64,000 nt of DNA. It comes from Paenibacillus lupini (GTDB lineage Bacteria; Bacillota; Bacilli; Paenibacillales; Paenibacillaceae). A program made the translations under genes and the position numbers. Under the pieces are notes generated by a model. It saw only the letters and a program-made list of their open reading frames with translations, made no database searches and was not told the DNA's origin. The first letter of the stretch is position 1; each line of letters begins with the position of its first letter. The DNA lies in assembly GCF_011761355.1 (NCBI RefSeq), contig NZ_JAASRW010000006.1, forward strand, positions 372,001 through 436,000. Reading direction: 5' to 3'. Positions 1 through 10,028 of the stretch are shown here, piece by piece.

Positions 1-272
1 CTCCCCTCGGTAAGAAACTGTTTGATTACACCGCTTTGCGCGATTTTGTTCGAGGTAAGGACGATGGAATAATTAAACGAATCCATGCCGCTTCTAATTT
101 GTGTCGTTATCTTCGAATTCGTAATACTGAACGTCTCCATAAAGACGCGCCCGGAAATATTAATCGTCATCCACGTCGTAGTAATGGAAACCGCCACAAT
201 GCTGACGACCATAATAATGAACATTTTGACGAATAGTCCGTTATATTTGAACCGATCTAGTACATTCCTCAC
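1..272 (-). CDS. Sensor histidine kinase, YesM type (N-terminal part, cut by window edge)
   Basis: Translating the minus strand from a GTG at 272 gives an open frame to the window edge, beginning VRNVLDRFKYNG. Residues about 11-35 form one hydrophobic membrane segment, followed by a polar stretch (SGRVFMETFSITNSKITTQI) typical of the start of an extracellular Cache-like sensor domain. The frame begins 14 bases after the stop of the YesN-type response regulator at 286-1854, the usual regulator/kinase pairing in Paenibacillus. A second in-frame GTG lies at 281. The catalytic domain is outside the window, so the YesM assignment rests on topology and context. Confidence 0.72.
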   Translation of the reverse strand, partial: MRNVLDRFKYNGLFVKMFIIMVVSIVAVSITTTWMTINISGRVFMETFSITNSKITTQIRSGMDSFNYSIVLTSNKIAQSGVIKQFLTEG

Positions 273-285
273 AGCTCTCACTCAC

Positions 286-1854
286 TCATCTCATGTTTTG
301 TTGCCGGTAGCGGCTTGGCGATAAGCCGGTATGCTTCTTAAACACTTTGCAGAAATAACTATGATCCGAATAACCTACCATCCCGCTAATCTCCGAAATC
401 AAGGCTTCTCCTCCGCGCAGCAGTTCAGACGCCTTCTCTAATCTCACCCGATGCAAATAATCAACAAAGCCTTCATTATGGTGAGTAGAGAAGTAGCTCG
501 ACAAGTAGGAAGGGTTAAAATGAAAATGTTTTGCCATCTCTGTTAAATTAAGCGATTCCGCGTAATGTTCATGAATATAATCGAGCAGACGCTTCATATT
601 GGCATTGCCGGATTGTTCAGTCTTCTCGGCGATACACAGCTTAGCCTCTTCGATAAATTCATTAAGCAGCTCCGCTGCAGCACCTGCATTGCGGGACTCT
701 TCGATCGCTTTGAAATAGTAGTATTTCTTCGTCTCGAGCTGTTGTGTGCTGTAGTTCATATTGCCCAGCAGCACGGTGATATTAAAGATGACATTACTTA
801 AGAACGACTTATATTCGAATACATCCGTCGTGTAGTTGGTTTTAAACACGTCCAGATGATCACGCAAATAGTCAAAGGCGGTGTCAAAGCGTTCCCGCTT
901 GAACGATTCCGTGAAATTATTCAAGTTAAAGGGCTCAACTGCTTGTGTGGATTCAGGAAACTCATTAAACAATAGCAGATGCTTGTCCGGAAAATAAAAA
1001 GCGTAGTCCATCATTTTCAGCAGATTAGTCTTGTACGCTTGCTCTAGTCCAGTAATAGCTGAGAAAGGCTCGCTGACTACGACTGCCGTATCCAGCTTCA
1101 ATTGATCAATCGAGCTTGCCATCGTTCTCGCCCAGTAGGGCAGCAGGCTCAGCATCGTATAGTCCAAATTGAGGAGCAGCAGAATCATCGGCGCTTCTGC
1201 CTTCAGAACATGGTACACCAGCTGTTCGGCATATTGAGCCTGCTTGTCCAGTTCTTCCTGCATCGTGAGCCGGATCGCATTCACCTGCTCCTTCGTCATC
1301 GTCCTTCCTCGAAGGTCGATGCCAAGCAGGCAGAAGGCACTATGAGGAAACTCGTCAGTAAGCTCATCTACAGCCTGCTGATCATCAATCTCGTAGCCAG
1401 ATAACAACTTATCTAAAATGGAGTCGATGGATGGCCCCTGATCAACGACCTGCACATCTCCTTGTAAGGATGGAATCTTCTCAGCTGCCGACTTTAATAC
1501 ACTCAGCAAATGACCGGTGTCGAGCTTGGGTTTTAATATATAGTCTCGTACGCCGCTTTGAAAGGTAGAACGTACGTAATCGAAATCTCCAAAGCTGCTA
1601 AGGACAATAACCTCAATGTCCGGGTATTGCAGCTTAATTTGCCGGGTCAGCTCTTCGCCGTCCATGATTGGCATAACAAGATCCGTCAGCACAATATGCG
1701 GCTGCAGCTCTGCGATGAGCTCAAGCGCTTCTTTACCATTCGAAGCTTCGCCTACGATTTGGAAGCCTTCCTGCTCCCAATTCATGTAGTGCTTGATGCC
1801 TTGCCGGATTAAGGCTTCATCATCAACGATCAGCAGCTTGCAGTAATTTGACAT
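286..1854 (-). CDS. Response regulator, YesN type (REC + AraC-type HTH)
   Basis: 522-residue two-component response regulator. The N-terminal receiver domain (about 1-125) has the acidic pair D11/D12, the phosphoacceptor D58 (VLTDLVMPIMDG), a Ser at 86-87 and K108 (YILKPK). The middle 130-415 is a poorly conserved linker, and residues about 425-520 form an AraC-type double HTH ending in the signature YSDHSYFCKVFKKHTGLSP. Such proteins usually activate sugar transport or polysaccharide operons in response to a YesM kinase, here the adjacent partial gene at 1-272. ATG at 1854 is preceded by AGGAGGGG. A hairpin repeat array begins 19 bases upstream of the start, so it lies in the leader or promoter of this gene. 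Confidence 0.93.
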   Translation of the reverse strand: MSNYCKLLIVDDEALIRQGIKHYMNWEQEGFQIVGEASNGKEALELIAELQPHIVLTDLVMPIMDGEELTRQIKLQYPDIEVIVLSSFGDFDYVRSTFQSGVRDYILKPKLDTGHLLSVLKSAAEKIPSLQGDVQVVDQGPSIDSILDKLLSGYEIDDQQAVDELTDEFPHSAFCLLGIDLRGRTMTKEQVNAIRLTMQEELDKQAQYAEQLVYHVLKAEAPMILLLLNLDYTMLSLLPYWARTMASSIDQLKLDTAVVVSEPFSAITGLEQAYKTNLLKMMDYAFYFPDKHLLLFNEFPESTQAVEPFNLNNFTESFKRERFDTAFDYLRDHLDVFKTNYTTDVFEYKSFLSNVIFNITVLLGNMNYSTQQLETKKYYYFKAIEESRNAGAAAELLNEFIEEAKLCIAEKTEQSGNANMKRLLDYIHEHYAESLNLTEMAKHFHFNPSYLSSYFSTHHNEGFVDYLHRVRLEKASELLRGGEALISEISGMVGYSDHSYFCKVFKKHTGLSPSRYRQQNMR

Positions 1855-2267
1855 GATGTTCCCCTCCTGAAAGCATTGTCACGCTTTTTGTGACAATGCT
1901 TACTTCGTAAGCATAAACCTGGCATTGTCACGCTTTTTGTGACAATGCTTACTTCGTAAGCATAAACCTGGAATTGCCACATGCTAAAAGAATTTCCACA
2001 TGCTTTATGTGGTAATTCTTACTTCGTAAGCAGATGCTTTATGTGGTAATTCTTACTTCGTAAGCATAGCACTTACATATTTAAAGTACATTATAACCGA
2101 TAAAGCGAGCTGATTTCTCTCCATTATAAAGAGGATGTCCATGTTAGATTTTGGCGGATTATTTGGAAGTTTGCTAGAATCGGGCAACTTTTGCTTCACA
2201 TATCCGGGGAGGACTTGAATATATTGAATAACAAACCCAAAAAAACTGTGCAAGGAGGTGCTCCGAA
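1855..2267. other. 413-bp divergent intergenic region between the regulator and yhbH
   Basis: This gap carries the promoters of two divergent genes, the hairpin repeat array at 1873-2067, and the yhbH ribosome binding site (AAGGAGG, about 2252). I see no other ORF or RNA gene. Sporulation sigma-E type boxes were looked for upstream of yhbH, but no convincing pair was found. Confidence 0.6.
1873..2067. repeat. Tandem hairpin repeat array (two related unit types)
   Basis: Two identical 49-bp units lie back to back at 1873-1921 and 1922-1970. Each contains a hairpin with arms ATTGTCAC/GTGACAAT and a second one, GCTTAC-TTC-GTAAGC. They are followed by two 34-bp units (2000-2033 and 2034-2067) that keep the GCTTAC/GTAAGC type tail (TTCTTACTTCGTAAGCA) but carry a CCACAT/ATGTGG type hairpin. 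All four units share the TTACTTCGTAAGCA core. A variant of the core (ATGCTTACGAAGCAT) recurs at 45020-45034. Function is unknown. Confidence 0.9.
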
Positions 2268-3434
2268 ATGGGTTCAGCAGAAGATAAAAGACTGTTTGTT
2301 GTATCTCAGGAGGATTGGTCGCTGCATCGCAAAGGCTACCAGGATCAAGCCAGGCACCAACAAAAGGTCCGGGAAGCCATTAAGCAAAACTTACCTGACC
2401 TCGTGTCCGAAGAAAGCATTGTCATGTCTGACGGCAAGCAAGTAATCAAAGTGCCGATTCGGAGCCTTGACGAATTCCGATTTGTGTATAACTACAATAA
2501 AAATAAACATGTAGGTCAAGGAGATGGCGACAGCCAAGTTGGTGACGTATTAGGCGTTGATCCGCAGGCGGCCAAAGGTCCTGGGAAAGGCGAGGGTGCA
2601 GGCGATCAGCCCGGCGAGGATGTTATTGAAGCAGAGATTAGTTTGGCGGAGCTCGAAACGATGCTGTTCGAAGAGCTGGAGCTGCCCTTCCTTCGCCAGA
2701 AGGATAAGGACCAGCTTGAGACCAAGGAAATCCGGTTCAACGATATCCGAAAAAAAGGCATCATGTCGAACATCGACAAGAAGCGGACGATCATGGAAAA
2801 CCTGCGGCGTAATGCCACATCCGGTACGCCAGGTATCCACGGTATCTCGCCGGATGACCTGCGCTACAAAACTTGGGAAGAAATCGTACGTCCTCAGTCG
2901 AATGCCGTTATCCTTGCGATGATGGATACATCGGGATCGATGGGCTCCTTCGAGAAATATGTAGCCCGCTCCTTCTTCTTCTGGATGACCCGCTTCCTGC
3001 GGCATCAATACGAAAAGGTCGAAATCGTATTCATCGCCCATCATACCGAAGCGAAGGAAGTCACCGAGGAAGAATTCTTCACCCGTGGCGAAAGCGGCGG
3101 CACGATCTGCTCATCCGCCTACATCAAGGCGCTCGAGATTATCGACAGTCGGTTCTCGCCAAGTATGTATAACATCTACCCATTCCACTTTTCCGATGGC
3201 GACAACCTGACCAGCGACAACGAACGCTGCGTCAAGCTGATCGGCGAGCTGCTCAAGCGCTCTAACCTGTTCGGCTACGGCGAAGTAAACCAGTACAACC
3301 GCTCCAGTACCCTCATGTCCGCATATAAGCATATTAATATGAACCATTTCATGTACTACGTCATTCGCGAGAAAGGCGAAGTATATAACGCCTTGAAATC
3401 GTTCTTCCGCAAGCGGGAAGGCGTTGTGGGGTAA
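2268..3434 (+). CDS. yhbH: YhbH/DUF444 family sporulation-associated protein
   Basis: 388-residue soluble protein of the YhbH (DUF444) family, which in Bacillus is linked to sporulation and usually genetically associated with the PrkA kinase and SpoVR. The N-terminal third ([17 protein letters not shown]) and a Gly/Asp-rich linker (about 85-125) precede a von Willebrand A-like domain with a MIDAS-type DTSGSMGSF motif at about 220-230. The C-terminal part has the family pattern GGTICSSAY and [12 protein letters not shown] at 2268 has a near-perfect AAGGAGG site. Neither prkA nor spoVR is adjacent. A terminator follows. Its molecular role is not established. Confidence 0.93.
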   Translation: MGSAEDKRLFVVSQEDWSLHRKGYQDQARHQQKVREAIKQNLPDLVSEESIVMSDGKQVIKVPIRSLDEFRFVYNYNKNKHVGQGDGDSQVGDVLGVDPQAAKGPGKGEGAGDQPGEDVIEAEISLAELETMLFEELELPFLRQKDKDQLETKEIRFNDIRKKGIMSNIDKKRTIMENLRRNATSGTPGIHGISPDDLRYKTWEEIVRPQSNAVILAMMDTSGSMGSFEKYVARSFFFWMTRFLRHQYEKVEIVFIAHHTEAKEVTEEEFFTRGESGGTICSSAYIKALEIIDSRFSPSMYNIYPFHFSDGDNLTSDNERCVKLIGELLKRSNLFGYGEVNQYNRSSTLMSAYKHINMNHFMYYVIREKGEVYNALKSFFRKREGVVG

Positions 3435-3460
3435 ACGAAGTGTGCAGCTGCAACAGACAA

Positions 3461-3499
3461 AAGGTGATTCCTGTATGGAACAGGGGTCATCTTTTTTTA
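3461..3499 (+). terminator. Rho-independent terminator after yhbH
   Basis: An imperfect hairpin, AAGGTGATTCCTGT pairing with ACAGGGGTCATCTT around the loop ATGG, is followed by a run of seven T. It lies 27 bases after the yhbH stop. Confidence 0.75.
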
Positions 3500-3549
3500 T
3501 AAGATCATTATTCTACTTCTCAATTAGTACCACTCTATCTTCTCTTACA

Positions 3550-3590
3550 ATAAAAAAGGATTCCAGGTATACTAATCTACCTGAAATCCT
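3550..3590 (-). terminator. Rho-independent terminator after the giant glycosidase gene
   Basis: Read on the minus strand, AGGATTTCAGGTA pairs with TACCTGGAATCCT (one mismatch) and is followed by TTTTTTATTG. It lies 40 bases past the stop at 3630 and converges with the yhbH terminator. Confidence 0.8.
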
Positions 3591-3629
3591 ATTCTATTTC
3601 ATCGATCTTGGGCCGGTCGCGCTGATGGT

Positions 3630-6600
3630 CTACACTTCTTCTTGGTATAGGACGATGTTGTCAAAGTACCCTTTGCCTCCAGTTGCAGTCGCGCCGAGCT
3701 TTAACATCAGCTGTACACTTCCCGTAACATTCGCGTCGCAAGGTCCTGTTGCCACAGAGACGTTGTCCAGATAGAGTGTAAAGTTCCATCTCGTGCCGTT
3801 GTGAGTAAACTCCACTTTGAAATGATGCCACGCATCTTTGGTATAATACGCATTGCCCCAAGTGTTCCACGAACGCAGATTCAAATCACTGCCCTGCGCC
3901 GGGCCGTCGCTGTCAAAGAATCTCGCACTCCACCCGAGATAGAGAGCGTTTCCGGTAGTTACGCCGCTGCCCATAAAGTCATACTCCAGGATGTAGCCGA
4001 CGTTCGACTCAAGCTTAATCGCGGGGAGCTGATACATACTATTGGCGTCAGTCTGAGTGATCTCAAGCGCCTTCCCGCCTACTTCGCCCGGAGCGGAGAC
4101 AATCGCGCTGCCGGTGCCTGCCCATCCGATAACCTCGTTCAAATCACTGCGCGAGTCGAAATTTTCCTCAAGCAGAACATTGTACTGGGTCTCCGGCTTT
4201 TCTCCTTGGTAGAGCTCGACGTTGTCGAAGTAGTTATTACCGCCGGCTCCGCCGACCTTCAACATCAGTTGCTGGCCCAGAGAAACCGCGCCGTTTACAT
4301 CGTTTTCGTCTACGAGCACGCTATCCAGGTAGAGTCTTACGCTCCACTTCACGCCGTTGTGCTTGAGCTCCGCTTTGAAATGATGCCACTCATCTTTCGT
4401 ATACGACTTCGCGACCCAGCTCTGCCACATGCGCAGATTCAGCTTGCTCGCATCGCTGCCGCCGTCGCTGTCATAAAATCTCTCGCCCCACCCGAGATAA
4501 AGAGCGTTTCCGGTACTCGTGCCACTGCCCATATAGTCATATTCCAAGGTGTAGTCGATCCCAGGCTCAAACGCGATCGCGGGGAATTGATATAAGCTAT
4601 TGCCGTCAGTTTGAGTAATCCCAAGCGCCTTGCCGCCCACTCCGCCTGGAGCGGTGACAATTACGCTGCCGGTGCCTGCCCATCCAACAACCTCACTCGG
4701 AGCGTTTAGCGAGTCGTAGTTTTCTTCATATAGGACCGCGTAATGAACCTCAAGCTCCCCGAACTCTGCCGTTACGATGACGTCCTCGCTCGGCATGAGG
4801 TATACGTGGCTGCCGCTGGCTAGCGTCTGCTCCACACCGTTGATCTTGAGCCAGGACAGCAAATAGCCGTCGTCCGGGGTGATGGTCATGGTGAGCGTTT
4901 CGCCTTCGGCAGCAGTTGCCTTGTCCGCGGTGACCGATCCTCCGGTGATCTCGCCGGGCACCGTGAAGCTGTGCGGCGTCGTCACGCCCTCCTGCTGACC
5001 CTTATAAAGGAAAAAGTTGTCATAGTACGCTTTGCCGCCATCATCGCTAAGGTAGCCGTTTTTCAGTTTTACCGTCTGGTTCCCGGTAACAATGGCGTTA
5101 GCGACAGGGCCGTTAGCCATAAGCACGTTGTCGATGTAGAGTGTAAACGACCATTTCACGCCGTCATGCCTGAATTGCAATTTGAAATGGTGCCACTGGT
5201 TTTGGCTATAAGTCTTCGCGCTCCAAGTGCTGGCCGAACGCACATTCATCATGCCGTCCACCGGAGCGTCACCGTCGAACAGCCTTTGGCTGTCGTTCAA
5301 ATAAAAACTTGTTCCGTCGATGCCGCTGTCACCCTTAAAGTCATATTCAAGGGTATAGTCGATGCCCGGGTCAAAGCTGATCCCGGGGAGTTGATACAGG
5401 TTATTCCCGGCGCCCTGCGTAATTTCTACCGCCTTATCACCCTCGTCACCCTCTGGACGGTCAACAATCGCTGCTCTGTCGCCAGCCCATGCTCCTCCGC
5501 CGACACTGTTACTGTCGTCGAAGTTCTCGTCGTACAGGACAGCGTATCCGTCGCCCGGCTCTATTTCGGCGAACGAAGCCGTCACGGTGACGTCCTCGCC
5601 AGGCATGGTAAACAGGTACTTGTTATCGCCGAGACTGGACAGTCCTGCGGCGCTGCCGTTTACTTTGAGCGAGCCACTCTGCATTTTGTATTCGGGGTTC
5701 GGAGAAACAGTGAGGGTGACCAGCTCGCCCTCTTTCGCCTGAGCTTTATCAGCTGTGACGTTTCCGTTCTCCAGCTGGCCGATCGTAATATTGTGCGTCA
5801 CCGGCTCCGGTGTAGAAGCCTTCACCATGACGAACACCGGCTTTTCAGTAACTCTAACGGTCACCTTTCCGTCAATTAGTTGAGACTTTACAGAGGTGGT
5901 GGAACCGGTATCGCTCTTGTCAACCAGCTCAACCAGCGTTACGTCCTCGATATCCGCTTGAGGGATATCGGAAAGATCAAGCTCGTAGTCCACATAATTG
6001 CCGTCAACATCGCCCTTGGAGGTTCCCAGCCAGAGCGCGTAGCCCTTGCCGTTATTTTTGTCTTGCTCGTCTTTTCCGGCGTTCGCGTCCTCGAAGCCGA
6101 ACTGAAGGACATTCAGTGCGCTTTCGGGGGTGGTATTGTTATTGGTAAAAGCATTGCCCGATGTGTCCCATGCTTCTACTTTTTTGGTATAGGCGGGAGT
6201 CTCCACTTCCTTCTCGAAGCGCATATCGCCCAGCCAGTTTCGCATAGCCGTGACATAATACCATGAAGGTTTCTTAGCGTTTGGACCCTCGCCTAACACT
6301 TCTTGAGTGTCCAAATACCCGCTGGTATTGAATTTGCCGGCGGTACCCGTTCCTGAGCCGCGCAGCATGAACTGCTGGGCACGATCCACGCCCCAGGACG
6401 CCAGGAGCAGAAATTCCCTGACGATCCAGCGGCCTTGAATTTCAAAACCGCCGATTACGTTTTGCAAGGTTGCCGGATTGTCCTTTCCAGGGAAGCTCGG
6501 ATAAAGATCCGGATTTAATTTGAGCTCCGCGTTGACGCCGGGATAATAATCCTGATTCGCTTTGGCGGTGGTAGCCGTGCCTTGGGCGCTGTCCCAGCCC

Positions 6601-9600
6601 AGCTCGGAAATCCACACCTCGGCGCCCGGATAATACAACGCGCGAAGATTCATGACCCACTTCATGCCGTACTCAAGGGGAACGTCCTGGTTCCACGTCT
6701 GCTTAGTCCACTGGTCTTCCTCGGGCGCCACGCCGCCGATTGACCTACCGTTCGCCACGTCTTTGGAGTCGGGGGTGTAGTGATGCACATTCAGTACGTC
6801 TACCGGGAACTGCTCGAACCTGTACAAGAAGTTTTGCTGTTCCTCGGGATTTTCCTCTCCCAATAAGGCTTCCTCTCTGGTGTAGGGCTTCATCTTCTCG
6901 GTATCATGCTTCCTATAGTACGAACCGCCCTCGGAGACATAGTTGATATCCAGGTAATCGTCCTCGGTTCTGTAGGTCAAGAACCACTCTGTCATCTCTT
7001 CCAGGAATTTGAGGTCGAGACCGCCTACGCCAGCTATGGACAGCTTGGCATTTGGGTCGGCGTTCTTGATGCCCACGCCGGAATAAGGCTTGCCGGTGGC
7101 TTTCTCGGTGTAGATGTAATTCCCGCTCCGGGAGTTAACATCGATATCCGTATCGTGTATCCACGACTTCATCGAGTTCATATGGCCGTCGTAGTCCGCG
7201 CTGGTCATGGCCGCGAACTCATAGCCGTTCACTCCCTTGAGGTTCAATTCGTTGCCGTTCTCATAAGTCTCGATCAGGTTCAACCCGATTTCTTTGGAGG
7301 TGCCTGGGGCAACGTGCACCAGATCGGGATCGATGGTACCGCCCTCCTCGGTGCTCTTGGCGCTTCCATATCTAGCTACGTGCTGCCATAGGCTCATGGC
7401 ATGGCCCAGATAGGAATCGGGGTTTTCTCTGTCCCCATCACCCTGGTAATTGGGAATGCTGTACGCGGGATCCGTTCTTTCGGCGTCTCCGACATGCAGA
7501 TTCTGCACATCCAGATATACCTCTGCACCGGCGGCTTTCATGTTCCTGTAGTAAGCGTCAAATGCGCCCCAGGTGTTGACGAACGCTACCAGTGGCCTAT
7601 CTGGATCGTCGATCATACGCGGATCGTTATCGCCGGCGTCCAAGTCGTTTCCGACCATATATTCCGTCCAGGACCAAGTGTGGTATTCTCTCGTCGTTCC
7701 GCTGACCGGGACGACGCTGCCATTAAGGTCAGGATCATTAAAGAAGCTGTTGGTGCCGACAAACGTACCGAAGTCCGTATCCGATTCGGGTACAGTCTGA
7801 GGTTCTTTGTCCCAGTCAAGAGGTACGATGTCCCTTTTGCCGGTATCCGCGATCAGCGGTTCCAGCGGAAGGCCGAGAATAACAAACTCGGATAAGTTGA
7901 CGTCGCGGTCAACTGTAATGATATCATCCGCGAAATTAACATATTTGTACGTACCGCCGCTCAGCTTTTCGATTTTAATTTTCGTGGCGTTCTTAATCTG
8001 ATCGTAGTTGTAGCCGCCTCCGAAGCTGGCGGGGCTGGTGAGGTCCATTCGCACCCAACTGTCGTCGTTGTTCATGGCGTAGGTGAACAGCTCCTCATAA
8101 TGGCCATCCACATAAGCGGACACCTTGATAGAACCGCCTGCGACCTGCCACTCACTGGTCTGGTTCGCTATGGCGTCTGATGTGGCACCATACTCTGCGC
8201 CGTCAAAGAACCAGATCTCCTGAAGCGTATGCTTCTGATTGAGTGCGATCTCTAGCGTACTGCTGCCGCCCTCGCCTGTTCTCCATACGCTGTCATTAGT
8301 CGGAAGCGCTTTCACTTCAGCGCTGAGTTTGGGTGAATAACCGTTCGGCGCTGCGGCGCTGATCTGCTCAAAAGACGTGAAGTCCTTGTATTGCTCGTAT
8401 CCGTCAAACAGCAGATAAGGCGATCCGTCGCCCTCAGCCTTGCCGTCGTTGCCCAGCCAAGACCTCTGCACCGCCGCCACCTTGCTGCGGGTGATGGGCT
8501 TGCCGACCATGACAAAGCTAGAAAGGTTTACGTCGGTATCGAAGTTTCTGTATACGTCAGCGCCTTCCCACCAGTTGTATTTATCCTCGCTCACCTTTTC
8601 GATTTTGATTTTCGAGACTCTCTTGATCTCATCGTAGGTGAGGCTGGTATGGTTGGCTAAATCGCTGAGATTCCTAAGGTCTACCTGCACCCAGCTATCA
8701 TCGTTGTTCATATCATAGGAGAACAGCAGCTCATACTTCTCCTCGTCTTCCAGATAGCCGTACACATTGATAGACCCGCCAATGACCTCCCATTTGCTGC
8801 CCACGCCTTCAGGATCGTTCGGAACGTCGGGAACAGGGTTATCCGGATCCGTAAAGTTCCAATATGCCGAGGGGCGGTATGCTCCGCCGTCAAAGAACCA
8901 TATTTCCTCAAGCTCATGTCGCTGTTTAAGATCAATCTCGAGGACTCTGTTCGTGTCCCATGCCCCTCCGGCCCCCGATCTCCATACCTTGTCGGTATTG
9001 CCGTTCGGGATTAACTTGTCCTCTTGGCTTAGGATAGGCCAGTAGCCGGACGGACTCGCTGCGCTGATCTGATCGAACGTCGTGAAGTCCTTATAGGTCT
9101 CATATCCGCTGAACAGCAGATACGGATTGCCAGGGGTCGTATCCTCGCCTTTCGTGCCCAGCCAGGATCTATCCACGTCGACAACCTCTTTGTCGCCTAT
9201 GGTGACCCATCCGTCGTCGGTATCGCCTTCGACAGCGTTCGTCACTTTAACGGTCAGCTTGCCGGACTGGGAGATCAGGTCGCCTTTTTTGTCCTGCGCT
9301 TTGCTTATAAGCGTGTATTCTCCCGGCTCATTATAGGCGGTTTTAAAGGTAAAGGTTTGCGAATTGCCTTTTTTGATCTGTTTGATAGCCCAGGTGTTCT
9401 CTCCCGCAACTATGCTGATATTGTTGTATGTACCCTTGCTGCCATTATTGGATGCGGTAACCGTATAAGTTACCGTCTCTCCCGGTTCTACGGATGTTTT
9501 ATCCGCATTCAGGGACACGTCGATCCCCGCCGCAGTGCCCGCAAAAGCCTGGACCGGGATGCTTGTCGACAATATCATAATTACAGTAATCATAACTGCC

Positions 9601-9620
9601 AATAGCCTTCGTTTCATCAT
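3630..9620 (-). CDS. Giant secreted multi-domain glycosidase (clan GH-A-like catalytic domain)
   Basis: 1996-residue exported protein. Seen in order: signal peptide 1-27 (cleavage after AFA); a CARDB-like beta-sandwich about 32-130; two related discoidin-like carbohydrate-binding modules (about 146-375 and 380-600), both starting RSWLG; a catalytic region about 607-1140 with ENGNEL (E791) and WISELGWDS (E1006), the acid/base and nucleophile pattern of clan GH-A TIM barrels; a beta-sandwich to about 1265; then Flg_new_2-type bacterial repeats (about 1268-1350 and 1545-1627) interspersed with three homologous LamG-like modules (about 1352-1545, 1627-1802, 1812-1993). No S-layer or sortase anchor is visible, so it is probably released. 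The GH family and substrate cannot be assigned by eye. It has its own terminator and is separated from the upstream operon by another. The start is supported by AAGGAGG before ATG 9620. Confidence 0.85.
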   Translation of the reverse strand: MMKRRLLAVMITVIMILSTSIPVQAFAGTAAGIDVSLNADKTSVEPGETVTYTVTASNNGSKGTYNNISIVAGENTWAIKQIKKGNSQTFTFKTAYNEPGEYTLISKAQDKKGDLISQSGKLTVKVTNAVEGDTDDGWVTIGDKEVVDVDRSWLGTKGEDTTPGNPYLLFSGYETYKDFTTFDQISAASPSGYWPILSQEDKLIPNGNTDKVWRSGAGGAWDTNRVLEIDLKQRHELEEIWFFDGGAYRPSAYWNFTDPDNPVPDVPNDPEGVGSKWEVIGGSINVYGYLEDEEKYELLFSYDMNNDDSWVQVDLRNLSDLANHTSLTYDEIKRVSKIKIEKVSEDKYNWWEGADVYRNFDTDVNLSSFVMVGKPITRSKVAAVQRSWLGNDGKAEGDGSPYLLFDGYEQYKDFTSFEQISAAAPNGYSPKLSAEVKALPTNDSVWRTGEGGSSTLEIALNQKHTLQEIWFFDGAEYGATSDAIANQTSEWQVAGGSIKVSAYVDGHYEELFTYAMNNDDSWVRMDLTSPASFGGGYNYDQIKNATKIKIEKLSGGTYKYVNFADDIITVDRDVNLSEFVILGLPLEPLIADTGKRDIVPLDWDKEPQTVPESDTDFGTFVGTNSFFNDPDLNGSVVPVSGTTREYHTWSWTEYMVGNDLDAGDNDPRMIDDPDRPLVAFVNTWGAFDAYYRNMKAAGAEVYLDVQNLHVGDAERTDPAYSIPNYQGDGDRENPDSYLGHAMSLWQHVARYGSAKSTEEGGTIDPDLVHVAPGTSKEIGLNLIETYENGNELNLKGVNGYEFAAMTSADYDGHMNSMKSWIHDTDIDVNSRSGNYIYTEKATGKPYSGVGIKNADPNAKLSIAGVGGLDLKFLEEMTEWFLTYRTEDDYLDINYVSEGGSYYRKHDTEKMKPYTREEALLGEENPEEQQNFLYRFEQFPVDVLNVHHYTPDSKDVANGRSIGGVAPEEDQWTKQTWNQDVPLEYGMKWVMNLRALYYPGAEVWISELGWDSAQGTATTAKANQDYYPGVNAELKLNPDLYPSFPGKDNPATLQNVIGGFEIQGRWIVREFLLLASWGVDRAQQFMLRGSGTGTAGKFNTSGYLDTQEVLGEGPNAKKPSWYYVTAMRNWLGDMRFEKEVETPAYTKKVEAWDTSGNAFTNNNTTPESALNVLQFGFEDANAGKDEQDKNNGKGYALWLGTSKGDVDGNYVDYELDLSDIPQADIEDVTLVELVDKSDTGSTTSVKSQLIDGKVTVRVTEKPVFVMVKASTPEPVTHNITIGQLENGNVTADKAQAKEGELVTLTVSPNPEYKMQSGSLKVNGSAAGLSSLGDNKYLFTMPGEDVTVTASFAEIEPGDGYAVLYDENFDDSNSVGGGAWAGDRAAIVDRPEGDEGDKAVEITQGAGNNLYQLPGISFDPGIDYTLEYDFKGDSGIDGTSFYLNDSQRLFDGDAPVDGMMNVRSASTWSAKTYSQNQWHHFKLQFRHDGVKWSFTLYIDNVLMANGPVANAIVTGNQTVKLKNGYLSDDGGKAYYDNFFLYKGQQEGVTTPHSFTVPGEITGGSVTADKATAAEGETLTMTITPDDGYLLSWLKINGVEQTLASGSHVYLMPSEDVIVTAEFGELEVHYAVLYEENYDSLNAPSEVVGWAGTGSVIVTAPGGVGGKALGITQTDGNSLYQFPAIAFEPGIDYTLEYDYMGSGTSTGNALYLGWGERFYDSDGGSDASKLNLRMWQSWVAKSYTKDEWHHFKAELKHNGVKWSVRLYLDSVLVDENDVNGAVSLGQQLMLKVGGAGGNNYFDNVELYQGEKPETQYNVLLEENFDSRSDLNEVIGWAGTGSAIVSAPGEVGGKALEITQTDANSMYQLPAIKLESNVGYILEYDFMGSGVTTGNALYLGWSARFFDSDGPAQGSDLNLRSWNTWGNAYYTKDAWHHFKVEFTHNGTRWNFTLYLDNVSVATGPCDANVTGSVQLMLKLGATATGGKGYFDNIVLYQEEV

Positions 9621-10028
9621 TTTCCCTCCTTATAAAATAGTGAATCCAGGTGTGCCCTACAAAACGCCTTTTTTGGTGACACCGCGGAAACAGACCGGGC
9701 TAACGATTCCGGGATAAGCGGGAACATACGCAGCGAACTTGAAAACACCCTTCCTTCCTGTGAAAATGATGACTGGCCCGGTGCGTATAAAGTAACACAT
9801 TCTATTGATGGTATATATTGCATTTCATTGCCTTTCGTTTACTTTTTATAGCTTTACGGAAATATAGCCGGAAATCGCACTGACAAGCACGAACGATCCT
9901 CCTAAAAAACTCGGCGACCGTTCTTCGGTTGAATACCGAAACTCGATCGCCGCATAATAAAATAACTATTTTCACTCGTCCGTTGTTCGTCCGTTGTCAC
10001 CGCGCATCCAATCCGGCGATTCTCGACC
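9621..10028. other. 408-bp gap upstream of the giant glycosidase
   Basis: It holds one strong minus-strand terminator (9904-9952) and presumably the promoter of the 3630-9620 gene. No other coding signal was seen. This means the giant glycosidase is probably transcribed separately from the rest of the island. Confidence 0.55.
9904..9952 (-). terminator. Branched terminator ending the upstream operon
   Basis: On the minus strand, outer arms CGGCGA/TCGCCG enclose an inner hairpin TTCGGT-ATTCA-ACCGAA, and the structure is followed by AGTTTTTTAGG. It lies downstream of the truncated DUF2961 gene and upstream of the giant glycosidase gene. Confidence 0.8.

Noticed and set aside
1873-2067. Possible CRISPR array
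   Set aside because: The units abut without unique spacers and consist of hairpins, so it is a tandem repeat and not a CRISPR array.
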